DNA of 64,000 nt from Collibacillus ludicampi (GTDB lineage Bacteria; Bacillota; Bacilli; Tumebacillales; BOQE01): assembly GCF_023705585.1 (NCBI RefSeq), contig NZ_BOQE01000001.1:3442710-3506709 (forward strand), in the 5' to 3' direction. The notes beneath the pieces were generated by a model. The model had not been told where the DNA came from. It ran no database searches and was given only the letters and a program-made list of their open reading frames with translations. This document shows, piece after piece, positions 33,646-41,432 of the stretch. How positions within the stretch are numbered: position 1 is the first letter of the stretch; the number at the start of each line of letters is the position of its first letter. The position numbers and the translations under genes are program-made.

Positions 33646-33902
33646 ACAACACCTGCGATGCACGTCACGTGCTTCATGTTTCGAACCGTACTGACGATTG
33701 AGGGAGATCTATAAGAGCTATGGCGCATATGCCTCTTCACTTTGAGGACATGTAAAGTAGCTATGCGATCACCCACCTGCGAGAGCGGGTTCGAGAAACA
33801 TCGGTGCGAACGGCAAAGCGGGTTATCCTTTGAAGAATGAGGACAAACGGTCGATTTCATATTGGGAAAATCAACAGCCTGAAACAAGGCTGTTTTTATT
33901 TT
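33646..33902 (+). ncRNA. Non-coding RNA, probably 6S RNA
   Basis: An independent transcription unit with a promoter (33610-33639), no ORF, and an intrinsic terminator at the end: AACAGCCT (33873-33880) and AGGCTGTT (33887-33894), then TTTTTATTTT. Internally, ATGTTTCGAACC near 33676 pairs with GGTTCGAgaAACAT near 33793 to close a long rod. The segment CACCCACCTGCGAGAGCGG then GTTC resembles the 3' half of Firmicute 6S RNAs. 6S RNA binds sigma-A RNA polymerase in stationary phase. Identification is from remembered motifs and shape, not a covariance search; it could be another structured RNA. Confidence 0.5.
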
Positions 33903-33917
33903 ATATAGGGAATAATA

Positions 33918-33926
33918 TGTTATAAT
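33918..33926 (+). promoter_or_regulatory. miaB promoter (extended -10)
   Basis: TGTTATAAT: perfect -10 hexamer with extended TG, 43 bases before the miaB start. Confidence 0.6.
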
Positions 33927-33968
33927 ATAGATTACGTCTTATGGGCTTTTCATGAAAGGAGTAGACAT

Positions 33969-35501
33969 ATGAGCGAAGTGCGTGATGGTATCATTCGTGA
34001 TAATAAAGGAATAGATTTTAACAAGCTTCATGAAAATACATTGAATGTCTTGAGCGCAGATGCTCAGAGCGAGGATTTCGAACTGATTCCCGTGAAAGAT
34101 CCTCGTCAAACGATGGAGGAAATGAAGAGCAAATATGCCATCCGATTTCCGAAGATCGGTGTTGGCAAAACATATCTGATCAAAACATATGGTTGCCAAA
34201 TGAATGAACACGATACGGAGATCATGGCAGGCATGTTGCGTGAAATGGGCTACACTCCCGCTTCCGGCGTGGATGACGCGGATTTTATCCTTTTTAATAC
34301 ATGTGCAGTCCGCGAAAATGCGGAAGATAAAGTGTTTGGCGAAATCGGTCGTTTAAAACCGCTCAAGCGTAAGAACCCAGAATTGATTCTCGGGTTATCG
34401 GGATGCATGGCACAAGAGAGCGCGGTGCGCGAAATGGTGGCGAAAACCTACCCGTATATCGATATCGTCTTCGGCACGCACAACATTCATCAGCTTCCTG
34501 AACTGCTTGAACAAGCGAAACATTCGCAGGAAACGATCTTTGAAGTTTGGGAACAAGCGGGCGAAGTGGTGGAAAACCTGCCGAAGGTACGTGAACACGG
34601 TGTGCGTGCATGGGTAAATATTCAATACGGTTGCAACAAATACTGTACCTATTGTATTGTTCCCTACACGCGCGGACGTGAGCGTTCACGCTTGCCGGAA
34701 GATGTCGTGGCAGAGGTTCGCGAATTAGCGAAACAGGGATACAAAGAAATCACGCTCTTGGGCCAAAACGTTAACGATTACGGCATTGACCTCAAAACGG
34801 TCGATTTCGCGGATCTGTTGCGCATGGTCAATGAAGTTGAAGGGATCGAGCGTATTCGTTTCACGACATCGAATCCCTGGAACTTCACCGATAAGTTGAT
34901 TGAAACCATCGCGAAGTGCGACAAAATCGCCGAACACATCCATCTTCCTGTACAGTCAGGGAACAACTATGTGTTGCGGAGGATGAACCGGGGCTATACG
35001 CGCGAATATTATCTTGAACTGGTAGGGAAGATCCGCCAAGCGATACCGGATGTGTCCCTCACGACCGATATCATCGTGGGCTTCCCTGGCGAGACGGAAG
35101 AGATGTTCCAAGACACCCTTTCGCTCGTACGCGAAGTTCGCTTCGATAATGCCTATACGTTTATCTATTCTCCGCGTAAAGGGACTCCGGCCACACGTTT
35201 CCGCGATCAGGTGCCGGAGGAAGAAGCGAAAGATCGGCTGCAACGCCTCATGGATACGCAATATGCGATTTCGAAAGAAATCAACATGAAGATGAAAGAT
35301 CAGGTAGTGGAAGTCCTGATCGAAGGGGAATCAAAGACCAACCCGGATGTGTTGCAAGGGCGCATGCGTAATAATAAACTTGTACTCTTTCAAGCCCCTC
35401 GCGATACGGTTGGCAAATTGGCAAACATTCGCATCATGGAACCGCAGACATGGTTATTGAAAGGTGAACTCGTGGAGGTGCTTGAGGAGGTAGGCGTATG
35501 A
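33969..35501 (+). CDS. miaB: tRNA-2-methylthio-N6-dimethylallyladenosine synthase MiaB
   Basis: MiaB is a radical-SAM enzyme that methylthiolates i6A37 in tRNAs reading UNN codons. It acts on the product of MiaA, encoded at 52259. The 510-residue protein has an N-terminal extension of about 65 residues and the UPF0004 domain (YLIKTYGCQMNEHDTE, NTCAVRE, SGCMAQES). The radical-SAM motif CNKYCTYC and a C-terminal TRAM domain follow. The ATG follows AAAGGAG. Its stop overlaps the start of ymcA. Confidence 0.95.
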   Translation: MSEVRDGIIRDNKGIDFNKLHENTLNVLSADAQSEDFELIPVKDPRQTMEEMKSKYAIRFPKIGVGKTYLIKTYGCQMNEHDTEIMAGMLREMGYTPASGVDDADFILFNTCAVRENAEDKVFGEIGRLKPLKRKNPELILGLSGCMAQESAVREMVAKTYPYIDIVFGTHNIHQLPELLEQAKHSQETIFEVWEQAGEVVENLPKVREHGVRAWVNIQYGCNKYCTYCIVPYTRGRERSRLPEDVVAEVRELAKQGYKEITLLGQNVNDYGIDLKTVDFADLLRMVNEVEGIERIRFTTSNPWNFTDKLIETIAKCDKIAEHIHLPVQSGNNYVLRRMNRGYTREYYLELVGKIRQAIPDVSLTTDIIVGFPGETEEMFQDTLSLVREVRFDNAYTFIYSPRKGTPATRFRDQVPEEEAKDRLQRLMDTQYAISKEINMKMKDQVVEVLIEGESKTNPDVLQGRMRNNKLVLFQAPRDTVGKLANIRIMEPQTWLLKGELVEVLEEVGV

Positions 35502-35950
35502 GTTCATCGCCCATCCTTGACGAACGCGTCTTGCAAAAAGCGAAATTGATCGCCGATATGATTGCCTCTTCAGAAGAGGTCGCCCGTTTTAAACAGGCGG
35601 AAGAAAAAATGAAACGCCACCCGGATGCGCAAGCTTTGCTTTTTAACGTGAAAGCATTGAGGAATCGTTATTCGCAAACGTCATTGCGCCTCGGCGATGA
35701 TCACCCGGAAGCGATCAAAGCCAAGGAAGCGTTTGAAGCGGTCGTCGATCAACTGGAACAAATTCCGGTTGTCGAACAGTTCCAAGCGGCCCAGATGGAA
35801 TTAAACGATTTGTTGCAAGGTATCACGAAAATCGTGGCTCTCACCATGGAAGGATTCCATGTGGAATGGGGGAAAAGTGACGAAGTGACAGCCTCCTGCG
35901 GTTCCGGAGGATGCGGCGGCGGGTGTTCGGCAAAAGGATGTGCGGTTTAA
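35498..35950 (+). CDS. ymcA: YlbF/YmcA family regulator (RicA-like)
   Basis: A 150-residue, mostly helical protein. In B. subtilis YmcA (RicA), YlbF (RicF) and YaaT (RicT) form a complex with [4Fe-4S] clusters. It stimulates RNase Y-dependent RNA maturation and affects sporulation, competence and biofilm formation. The C-terminal Gly/Cys tail CGSGGCGGGCSAKGC supplies the cysteines expected for cluster binding. It overlaps miaB by four bases (ATGA), as in Bacillus. By sequence it could be named YlbF or YmcA; position after miaB favours YmcA. Confidence 0.85.
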   Translation: MSSSPILDERVLQKAKLIADMIASSEEVARFKQAEEKMKRHPDAQALLFNVKALRNRYSQTSLRLGDDHPEAIKAKEAFEAVVDQLEQIPVVEQFQAAQMELNDLLQGITKIVALTMEGFHVEWGKSDEVTASCGSGGCGGGCSAKGCAV

Positions 35951-35976
35951 GCTCGGATTCTATTCCGGGCTTTTTT
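35950..35976 (+). terminator. Intrinsic terminator after ymcA
   Basis: AGCTCGGA (35950-35957) pairs with TCCGGGCT (35964-35971) with one G-T pair, followed by TTTTTT. Confidence 0.85.
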
Positions 35977-36047
35977 AACCGCATTTTCTACTTTCCGGAC
36001 TAATCATTTGAGTATGATTTTCTCAGTGCTTCATGGGAAGGATTTCG

Positions 36048-36086
36048 ATGGCAGCTTCTAATATCGGTGGACCGGGTTTAATCATT
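36048..36086 (+). pseudogene. tatA: Truncated tatA (5' stub)
   Basis: Thirteen codons read MAASNIGGPGLII, matching the start of the TatA/E twin-arginine translocase subunit, in which the (S)NIGxPGLI pattern leads into the membrane helix. A ribosome binding site (GGAAGG) is intact 6-7 bases upstream. After residue 13 the frame continues into unrelated sequence (QKGNPLPL) at the terminator of the next gene. The rest of the gene is not found here or near 46.5 kb. It looks like the left breakpoint of the inserted catabolic region. Confidence 0.55.
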
Positions 36087-36119
36087 CAAAAAGGTAACCC
36101 CCTTCCACTGAGGAGGGGG
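36087..36119 (-). terminator. Terminator of the Crp/Fnr gene pair (minus strand)
   Basis: Read on the minus strand, CCCCCTCC pairs with GGAAGGGGG (one bulge) and is followed by TTACCTTTTT. It starts right after the stop codon at 36120. Confidence 0.75.
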
Positions 36120-36773
36120 CTACGAGGACGTATATTGCACCAGCCATTCATTTTTCGCTTGGGGTAGGATCTCTCGGATCCGGTCGATCTGAATCACCCG
36201 AATCACGCCGTTGGAGAATTGGATAAAACCTTGTTGGCGCCATTTTTGGATGATCTTGTTCACCGTAATTCGGGACGTGCCGATGTACCGGGCGAACGAC
36301 GTCTGGTCGATGGGAATGTTTTCATTCTCGTGAATTTGAATCAACTTCAACAAAAAGTGAGCCATTTGTTGTTCAACCGGGCTGTCCAGATACGAGATGA
36401 TTTCGGCGAGGAGTCGTACTTTATAAAGATGGGAGTTGGTGAAGATCATCGACGCGTGGGGGTGATCCCTACACACTTTTGCCAAGGCATCATCAGTAAA
36501 ATGATAGAGAATCGAAGGAGTAGTGGTAACCGCGGTTGTCAAATAGGTTCCTTTGTGAGCCCCGTGTTCCCCCAGTAGGGTCCCGAGCGGGATGTAGTCA
36601 ATGACACGCTCGTGGCCTTTATCGGATAACAGGCTGATTTTCACCCCGCCCTGCTCCAGGTAAAAAAAGCCTCTACCGTTTTCTCCTTGGCGATACACGA
36701 ACGTATTCTTTTTCAGTTCCAGTTTTTGTCCATACGGTAAGAACGGCGTCCACTTGTAGCGAAGGTTTAACAT
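36120..36773 (-). CDS. Crp/Fnr family transcriptional regulator A
   Basis: A 217-residue regulator with a cyclic-nucleotide-binding-like domain (FVYRQGENGRGFFYLEQGGV, PLGTLLGEHGAHKG) and a C-terminal Crp helix-turn-helix (TSFARYIGTSRITVNKIIQK). It has no Fnr cysteine cluster. The ATG follows AAGGTGATC. It lies 24 bases after a paralogue (36798-37487) on the same strand and diverges from the aromatic-degradation operon, so it is the obvious candidate regulator. The effector is unknown; an aromatic acid, a CoA ester or redox state are all possible. Confidence 0.85.
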   Translation of the reverse strand: MLNLRYKWTPFLPYGQKLELKKNTFVYRQGENGRGFFYLEQGGVKISLLSDKGHERVIDYIPLGTLLGEHGAHKGTYLTTAVTTTPSILYHFTDDALAKVCRDHPHASMIFTNSHLYKVRLLAEIISYLDSPVEQQMAHFLLKLIQIHENENIPIDQTSFARYIGTSRITVNKIIQKWRQQGFIQFSNGVIRVIQIDRIREILPQAKNEWLVQYTSS

Positions 36774-36797
36774 ATGATCACCTTTTCCTTCCCAACA

Positions 36798-37487
36798 TCA
36801 TTCCCTGCGCAACATAGGACAGGAATGAGCTTCGCTGTGTGGTGCATATTGATTCAACTTCCGTAACAGATCCGGCCGCTTGATCACAAATTTGCGTTTC
36901 TCGATGTCGATCAGTCCGTTTTTTTTCCACTCTTTCAGGATTTTGTATACAGTGATTCGGGTTAAACCGGTACAGTTCGCCAGGTCCTGTTGAGTGAGGG
37001 GGACTTCATAGTTTTTAAACTCATCGCAGATGTTGAGTAGCAGTGCGGCGATCTGCTCTTCTGAAGAAAGCGTTTTCATATTAATCGCATAAAGAAGAAT
37101 CCGCATTTTTTGATTGACGGTTTGTGAAAACAGGGGCAGTAATTCCGGCTGTTCATTCATCAGTTTCGCAAACTGCTCGCAGGAAAAATGATAGACCACA
37201 GAGTCTTTGACAGCAAATGCGGTGGTAAAGTGCGTTTGTCCGTCCATCATTTGAATGCCCAGTAGTTGGCCGGGAACCACGATGTTTATCAATCGGTTGT
37301 TTCCTTTCGCCGTTGAGATGACGATTTTCACCAAGCCCTTGTGAAGGTAATAAAACCCGTCTCCTAGGCTGCCCTGGTTGTAGATGACGGATTTTCTTTT
37401 TACGAATTGCCTCTTCCCGTACTTCAGAAACATCTCCCACTTCAGGTCGGTTTCAAACGGGGATACCACATCGAACACCCCTTTCAT
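36798..37487 (-). CDS. Crp/Fnr family transcriptional regulator B
   Basis: A 229-residue paralogue of the adjacent gene: sensor domain (SVIYNQGSLGDGFYYLHKGL, VPGQLLGIQMM), long dimer helix, and Crp helix-turn-helix (LTQQDLANCTGLTRITVYKI). No Fnr-type N-terminal cysteines. ATG 37487 is given, but GTG 37469 lies 8 bases after AAAGGGG and may be the true start. Two tandem Crp/Fnr genes divergent to a catabolic operon is an uncommon arrangement. They may act on separate sites in the 378-base shared region. Confidence 0.85.
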   Translation of the reverse strand: MKGVFDVVSPFETDLKWEMFLKYGKRQFVKRKSVIYNQGSLGDGFYYLHKGLVKIVISTAKGNNRLINIVVPGQLLGIQMMDGQTHFTTAFAVKDSVVYHFSCEQFAKLMNEQPELLPLFSQTVNQKMRILLYAINMKTLSSEEQIAALLLNICDEFKNYEVPLTQQDLANCTGLTRITVYKILKEWKKNGLIDIEKRKFVIKRPDLLRKLNQYAPHSEAHSCPMLRRE

Positions 37488-37865
37488 TCTCTAAACGGAT
37501 CCCGAGCGTAAAATCATCTCGAAGCACAAAACCATCCTGTGCATGATGGAAGATACTTGTACGACACGTACCAGCAGATAAATACCTTTCGACCTTTAAA
37601 GTTGTATAAATCAAAATTTTTAGAAACCATCAATTCCAATTATAAATGGTCGAAGAGGCTATGTATATTGCAAACATATTCTCCCCGAAAAAAATCCGAA
37701 AAAATGTTAACTGGCTTACACCAATGGGATGGAAGGGATCCAAAAGCGGAACTAAAATTCGGCCGAAAACGTTAACCGCACTACAATTTTGCAAACTATT
37801 CAATATTAAAATGCAATTATAAGAAAGGGTTTCATTTTAACCTAGAAAATCAGGGGGGAGTTGCG
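37488..37865. promoter_or_regulatory. Divergent control region of the aromatic operon
   Basis: 378 bases, A/T-rich, without a credible gene. Two motif pairs repeat: TTGCAAAC at about 37666 and 37793, and AAAAnGTTAACnG at about 37701 and 37771 (GTTAAC is palindromic). These are candidate binding sites for the divergent Crp/Fnr proteins. No clean consensus promoter was found for the operon, which would fit activator dependence. Confidence 0.4.
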
Positions 37866-39374
37866 ATGGGAATCCGCACAGGTGCCCAGTACATCAACGG
37901 TTTGAAATCCCGGCAGCCGGAGATTTGGCTGTCCGGACGGAAAGTGACCAATGTATGCGACGAGATTGTTTTCCGGCAGCCGATACGTGAAATTGCAAAG
38001 CTGTACGACATGCAGCACGATCCGGAGTACCAGGACAAGATTACGCACATCTGTGATGAAACCGGTGAACGGGTGAACAATGCGTTTCTGATCCCGAAAA
38101 CCCACGAGGATCTGCAGGCGCGCCGGGCGTTGTTTGAAGCGTATGCCAAAGCCACGTTCGGTTTGATGGGCAGAACCCCGGATTTTCTCAATGTTGTGCT
38201 TACGTCGCTGTTCAGCAACGCTTCCTTCTTGGAAAAATACAATCCGCAGTGGGCGGAAAATGTCCGCGCGTACTATCGGTACATTCGCGACAACGACTTG
38301 TTTTTGACACACGCTATCATCAATCCGCAGAATGACCGCAGCAAATCATCGCATGAACAGCAGGATCTCTTTACCCATCTGGGCGCAGTCAAGGAGACGC
38401 CGCAAGGACTGATTGTCAGAGGCGCGAAAATGATCGCCACCCTGGCACCGATCACGGATGAAGTGATCATCTACTCGTTCCCGGGGTTCAAACCCGGCGA
38501 TGAGCGCTATGCGCTTGCGTTTGCCATTCCCATTGATACGCCGGGATTGCGGATTCTCTGTCGCGAACCGATGCAGGACGGAACCCGTTCGCTGTTTGAT
38601 CATCCGTTGGCGTCCCGTTTTGAAGAAATGGATGCGGTGCTGGTCTTTCACGATGTATTGGTGCCGTGGGATCGTGTATTTCTGTACAACAACGTGGAAG
38701 CGGCCAACCTGCTGTATCCGAAAACCGGAATCGCGCAGCAGCCGGCTCATCAGACCGGTGTACGCGGGTTGATCAAACTGCAATTTGCCACGGAAGTAGC
38801 GGTCCGCTTGGCCGACTCCATCGGGGTGGATGTCTACTTAAATGTCCAGAACGACTTGGGAGAGTTGATCCAGTCAGTGGAATCGATCAGGGCGCTGTTG
38901 CGGATTGCCGAACTCGAGTGTGATGTTTTGCCGTCCGGAGAAATCATGCCGGGATGGGTGCCGCTGGAAACCATTCGCGGACTGTTGCCAAAGATGTATC
39001 CGCGCGCCGTGGAAGTGCTTCAAATCATCGGGGCTGGGGGACTGCTGATGTCACCGACAGGAGCCGATTTTGCCAATCCAGAATTGGCGGAAGATATGGA
39101 GAAGTATTTTGCCGGTCGATTGGGTGTCTCCGGAAAGGAACGCGTCCGTATGTTCAAGTTGGCTTGGGATTTGTGCGGAGAAGCATTCGGCCAGCGGCTT
39201 CTTCAATACGAACGGTACTATACCGGCGATCCGATCCGCAAGCGGGCGATCTTTTTCAACAATTACAAACGGGTGCGCTCGTTTGACATGGTCGATGACG
39301 CGCTGAGCGTGCCTGATCTCGGCGATGACAAGATGGGCGCGTTTGATATCAAGGAGCCGGTCGTGAAATCGTGA
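37866..39374 (+). CDS. HpaB-family FADH2-dependent monooxygenase (probable anthranilate 3-monooxygenase)
   Basis: A 502-residue member of the 4-hydroxyphenylacetate 3-hydroxylase (HpaB/PheA) flavin monooxygenase family, which uses reduced FAD from a partner reductase to ortho-hydroxylate aromatics. Signatures are [52 protein letters not shown] and [14 protein letters not shown]. The genes that follow degrade 3-hydroxyanthranilate, so the likely reaction is anthranilate to 3-hydroxyanthranilate, as shown for a homologue in Geobacillus thermodenitrificans. The flavin reductase is not encoded nearby. The start follows AGGGGGGAG. First gene of a nine-gene operon. Confidence 0.8.
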   Translation: MGIRTGAQYINGLKSRQPEIWLSGRKVTNVCDEIVFRQPIREIAKLYDMQHDPEYQDKITHICDETGERVNNAFLIPKTHEDLQARRALFEAYAKATFGLMGRTPDFLNVVLTSLFSNASFLEKYNPQWAENVRAYYRYIRDNDLFLTHAIINPQNDRSKSSHEQQDLFTHLGAVKETPQGLIVRGAKMIATLAPITDEVIIYSFPGFKPGDERYALAFAIPIDTPGLRILCREPMQDGTRSLFDHPLASRFEEMDAVLVFHDVLVPWDRVFLYNNVEAANLLYPKTGIAQQPAHQTGVRGLIKLQFATEVAVRLADSIGVDVYLNVQNDLGELIQSVESIRALLRIAELECDVLPSGEIMPGWVPLETIRGLLPKMYPRAVEVLQIIGAGGLLMSPTGADFANPELAEDMEKYFAGRLGVSGKERVRMFKLAWDLCGEAFGQRLLQYERYYTGDPIRKRAIFFNNYKRVRSFDMVDDALSVPDLGDDKMGAFDIKEPVVKS

Positions 39375-39415
39375 TGAACGGTAAAAGAAATCTAAACGGA
39401 AGAGGAGCGATTGAC

Positions 39416-39961
39416 ATGAGCGCCACGAGCACTTTCGTACCGATCAATTTGTGGAAATTTATCGAAGAAAACAAGGATCAGCTGAAACCTCCGGTGAACA
39501 ACAAGGTTATTTGGAAAGACGCGGAGCTGCTGGTGATGCTTCTGGGCGGACCGAACAAACGGCGCGACTTTCACGTCGATCCCTCGGAAGAAATTTTCTA
39601 TCAACTGAAGGGTGATTGTTTCGTCGAGATCATCAATCAGGAAGGCAAGCGCGAAGTGATCACTGTGAGGGAAGGAGAAATATTCCTGCTCCCGCCCAAT
39701 GTTCCGCACTCGCCGCACAGGGTAGCCGATTCCATCGGTATTGTCATTGAGCGCAACAGGGATCAGGGAGAGCTGGAGGACTTTGTCTGGTTTTGCGATC
39801 AATGTGACCATGAAATGCACCGCGTTACCGTTCAGTTAACCAATATCGAAATGCAGGTAAAGCAAGCGATCGAAGGATTTAACGACAGTCTGGATCTGCG
39901 GACATGCAAACATTGCGGGTACGTCATGCCCCCGGAAGCGAGCGAATGGAAATGCGAGTAG
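39416..39961 (+). CDS. nbaC: 3-hydroxyanthranilate 3,4-dioxygenase
   Basis: This cupin-fold Fe(II) extradiol dioxygenase opens the ring of 3-hydroxyanthranilate to 2-amino-3-carboxymuconate semialdehyde. In the 181-residue product the iron ligands fall at His53, Glu59 and His98 (RRDFHVDPSEEIFYQ, PPNVPHSPHR). A C-terminal rubredoxin-like site with Cys127, Cys130, Cys164 and Cys167 is the mark of the bacterial form. ATG 39416 follows AGAGGAG. Its last codons overlap the next gene. Gene symbol by analogy with the 2-nitrobenzoate pathway. Confidence 0.9.
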   Translation: MSATSTFVPINLWKFIEENKDQLKPPVNNKVIWKDAELLVMLLGGPNKRRDFHVDPSEEIFYQLKGDCFVEIINQEGKREVITVREGEIFLLPPNVPHSPHRVADSIGIVIERNRDQGELEDFVWFCDQCDHEMHRVTVQLTNIEMQVKQAIEGFNDSLDLRTCKHCGYVMPPEASEWKCE

Positions 39962-40944
39962 ATTTTCATACCCATATCATCCCGGAAGATATACCGAATT
40001 TCGCCGAAAAATTCAAGGGGGAGCGTTGGCCTGTTCTTCACCGCACATGTGTATGCGGCGCCAATATCATGGTGGGGGGGAAGGTGTTCCGCGAAGTAAC
40101 CGACCAGGTGTGGGATCCTGCGAAGCGGCTCCAGGATATGGAGCGGGAAAAGGTGGACATCCAGGTGCTGTCTCCGATTCCTGTCACGTTTTCCTATTGG
40201 GCGCCCGCTGAAGAAGCGGAAGTGATGGCCCGCATCCAAAACGATTTCATCGCGGAAACCGTGAAACAACATCCCGAGCGGTTTATCGGCCTTGGAACGG
40301 TTCCCCTTCAGAACTCGGAAATCGCCATCCGCGAAATGGATCGCTGCGTGCACGAACTGGGTCTGAAAGGGATTGAAATCGGTACCCATGTAAACGGAAA
40401 CAATTTGGATGCCCCTGATTTCTTGGAATTTTTCGGGATGTGCGAGAAGTGGGATGTGCCGCTGTTTGTCCACCCATGGGAGACGCTGGGCAGAGAGAGG
40501 ATGCCTCGCCACAATCTCATGTATACCGTGGGGATGCCGAGCGAAACGGCTCTCGCTGCGGCAAGCTTGATCCTTGGCGGTGTGATCGAGAAATTCCCCC
40601 GTCTGCGGATTTGTTTTGCGCACGGCGGGGGGGCATTCCCTTTCATTCTTCCCCGGTTGGATCAGGGCTGGAGGGTATGGCCTCATCTCCGTATGATTGA
40701 ACAACCGCCCAGCTATTACGCGAAGAATTTTTATTTTGATTCATTGGTCTATGACCCGGCGAACATCCAGTACATGATTGACCGCTTTGGTCATGAGCGG
40801 ATCCTGATGGGGTCTGATTACCCGTTCCTGCTGAGGGAAATTCCCCCGGGCGAGGTCATTGACAAGACGTTGACGATTACGGAAGAACAAAAGCGGGCGA
40901 TGCTTGGGGAAAACGCTCTTCGCTTCCTGAATATAACTAGGTGA
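39946..40944 (+). CDS. nbaD: 2-amino-3-carboxymuconate-6-semialdehyde decarboxylase
   Basis: ACMSD removes CO2 from the ring-opened product to give 2-aminomuconate semialdehyde. The 332-residue amidohydrolase-superfamily protein shows VDFHTHIIPEDIP (HxH metal pair), PLFVHPWETLG, FAHGGGAFPF and the terminal LMGSDYPF aspartate motif. Starts ATG 39946 or 39952, inside the end of the dioxygenase gene, so translation is coupled. The order dioxygenase-decarboxylase-deaminase-dehydrogenase fixes the role. Confidence 0.9.
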   Translation: MEMRVDFHTHIIPEDIPNFAEKFKGERWPVLHRTCVCGANIMVGGKVFREVTDQVWDPAKRLQDMEREKVDIQVLSPIPVTFSYWAPAEEAEVMARIQNDFIAETVKQHPERFIGLGTVPLQNSEIAIREMDRCVHELGLKGIEIGTHVNGNNLDAPDFLEFFGMCEKWDVPLFVHPWETLGRERMPRHNLMYTVGMPSETALAAASLILGGVIEKFPRLRICFAHGGGAFPFILPRLDQGWRVWPHLRMIEQPPSYYAKNFYFDSLVYDPANIQYMIDRFGHERILMGSDYPFLLREIPPGEVIDKTLTITEEQKRAMLGENALRFLNITR

Positions 40945-40957
40945 GGGTGAGATTACG

Positions 40958-41419
40958 ATGACGACACATGCGGCGACACCCGAACAACGATTGCAGGAAC
41001 TGGGCCTGACGCTGCCTGCACCGCGGCAGGCGGCGGGAAATTACGTGGGCGGCGTTCGCACCGGTAATCTCTTGTTTTTGTCTGGTCAAGGGACGGATGA
41101 GTACCGCGGCAAACTGGGAGAAGACGTTACGGTGGAAGTAGGCTATCAAGCGGCAAGACAGTGCATGCTGAATCTCTTGACGGTCGTCAAACAGGAGATT
41201 GGAGATCTGTGTAAAGTGAAACGGATTGTGAAACTCCTGGGCTTTGTCAACAGCGCACCTGATTTTACGGATCAACCCAAGGTGATGAACGGCGCGTCCG
41301 ATTTGTTGGTGCAGATTTTCGGAGAGAAAGGAAAGCACGCGCGTTCTGCGGTAGGCATGGCGCAGCTTCCGCACAACAACGCGGTCGAAGTTGAAATGAT
41401 CGTGGAAATTGAGGAGTAG
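40958..41419 (+). CDS. nbaF: RidA/YjgF family 2-aminomuconate deaminase
   Basis: A 153-residue RidA-fold protein (NYVGGVRTGNLLFLSGQG, VGYQAARQCMLNLLTVVKQE, RSAVGMAQLPHNNAVEVEMI with the conserved Arg). In this context it would hydrolyse 2-aminomuconate to 4-oxalocrotonate and ammonia, as NbaF/AmnD do. RidA proteins can also deaminate other imines, but the neighbours make this the specific role. It lies 13 bases after the decarboxylase gene. Confidence 0.85.
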   Translation: MTTHAATPEQRLQELGLTLPAPRQAAGNYVGGVRTGNLLFLSGQGTDEYRGKLGEDVTVEVGYQAARQCMLNLLTVVKQEIGDLCKVKRIVKLLGFVNSAPDFTDQPKVMNGASDLLVQIFGEKGKHARSAVGMAQLPHNNAVEVEMIVEIEE

Positions 41420-41432
41420 GGGGGGGATTCAG

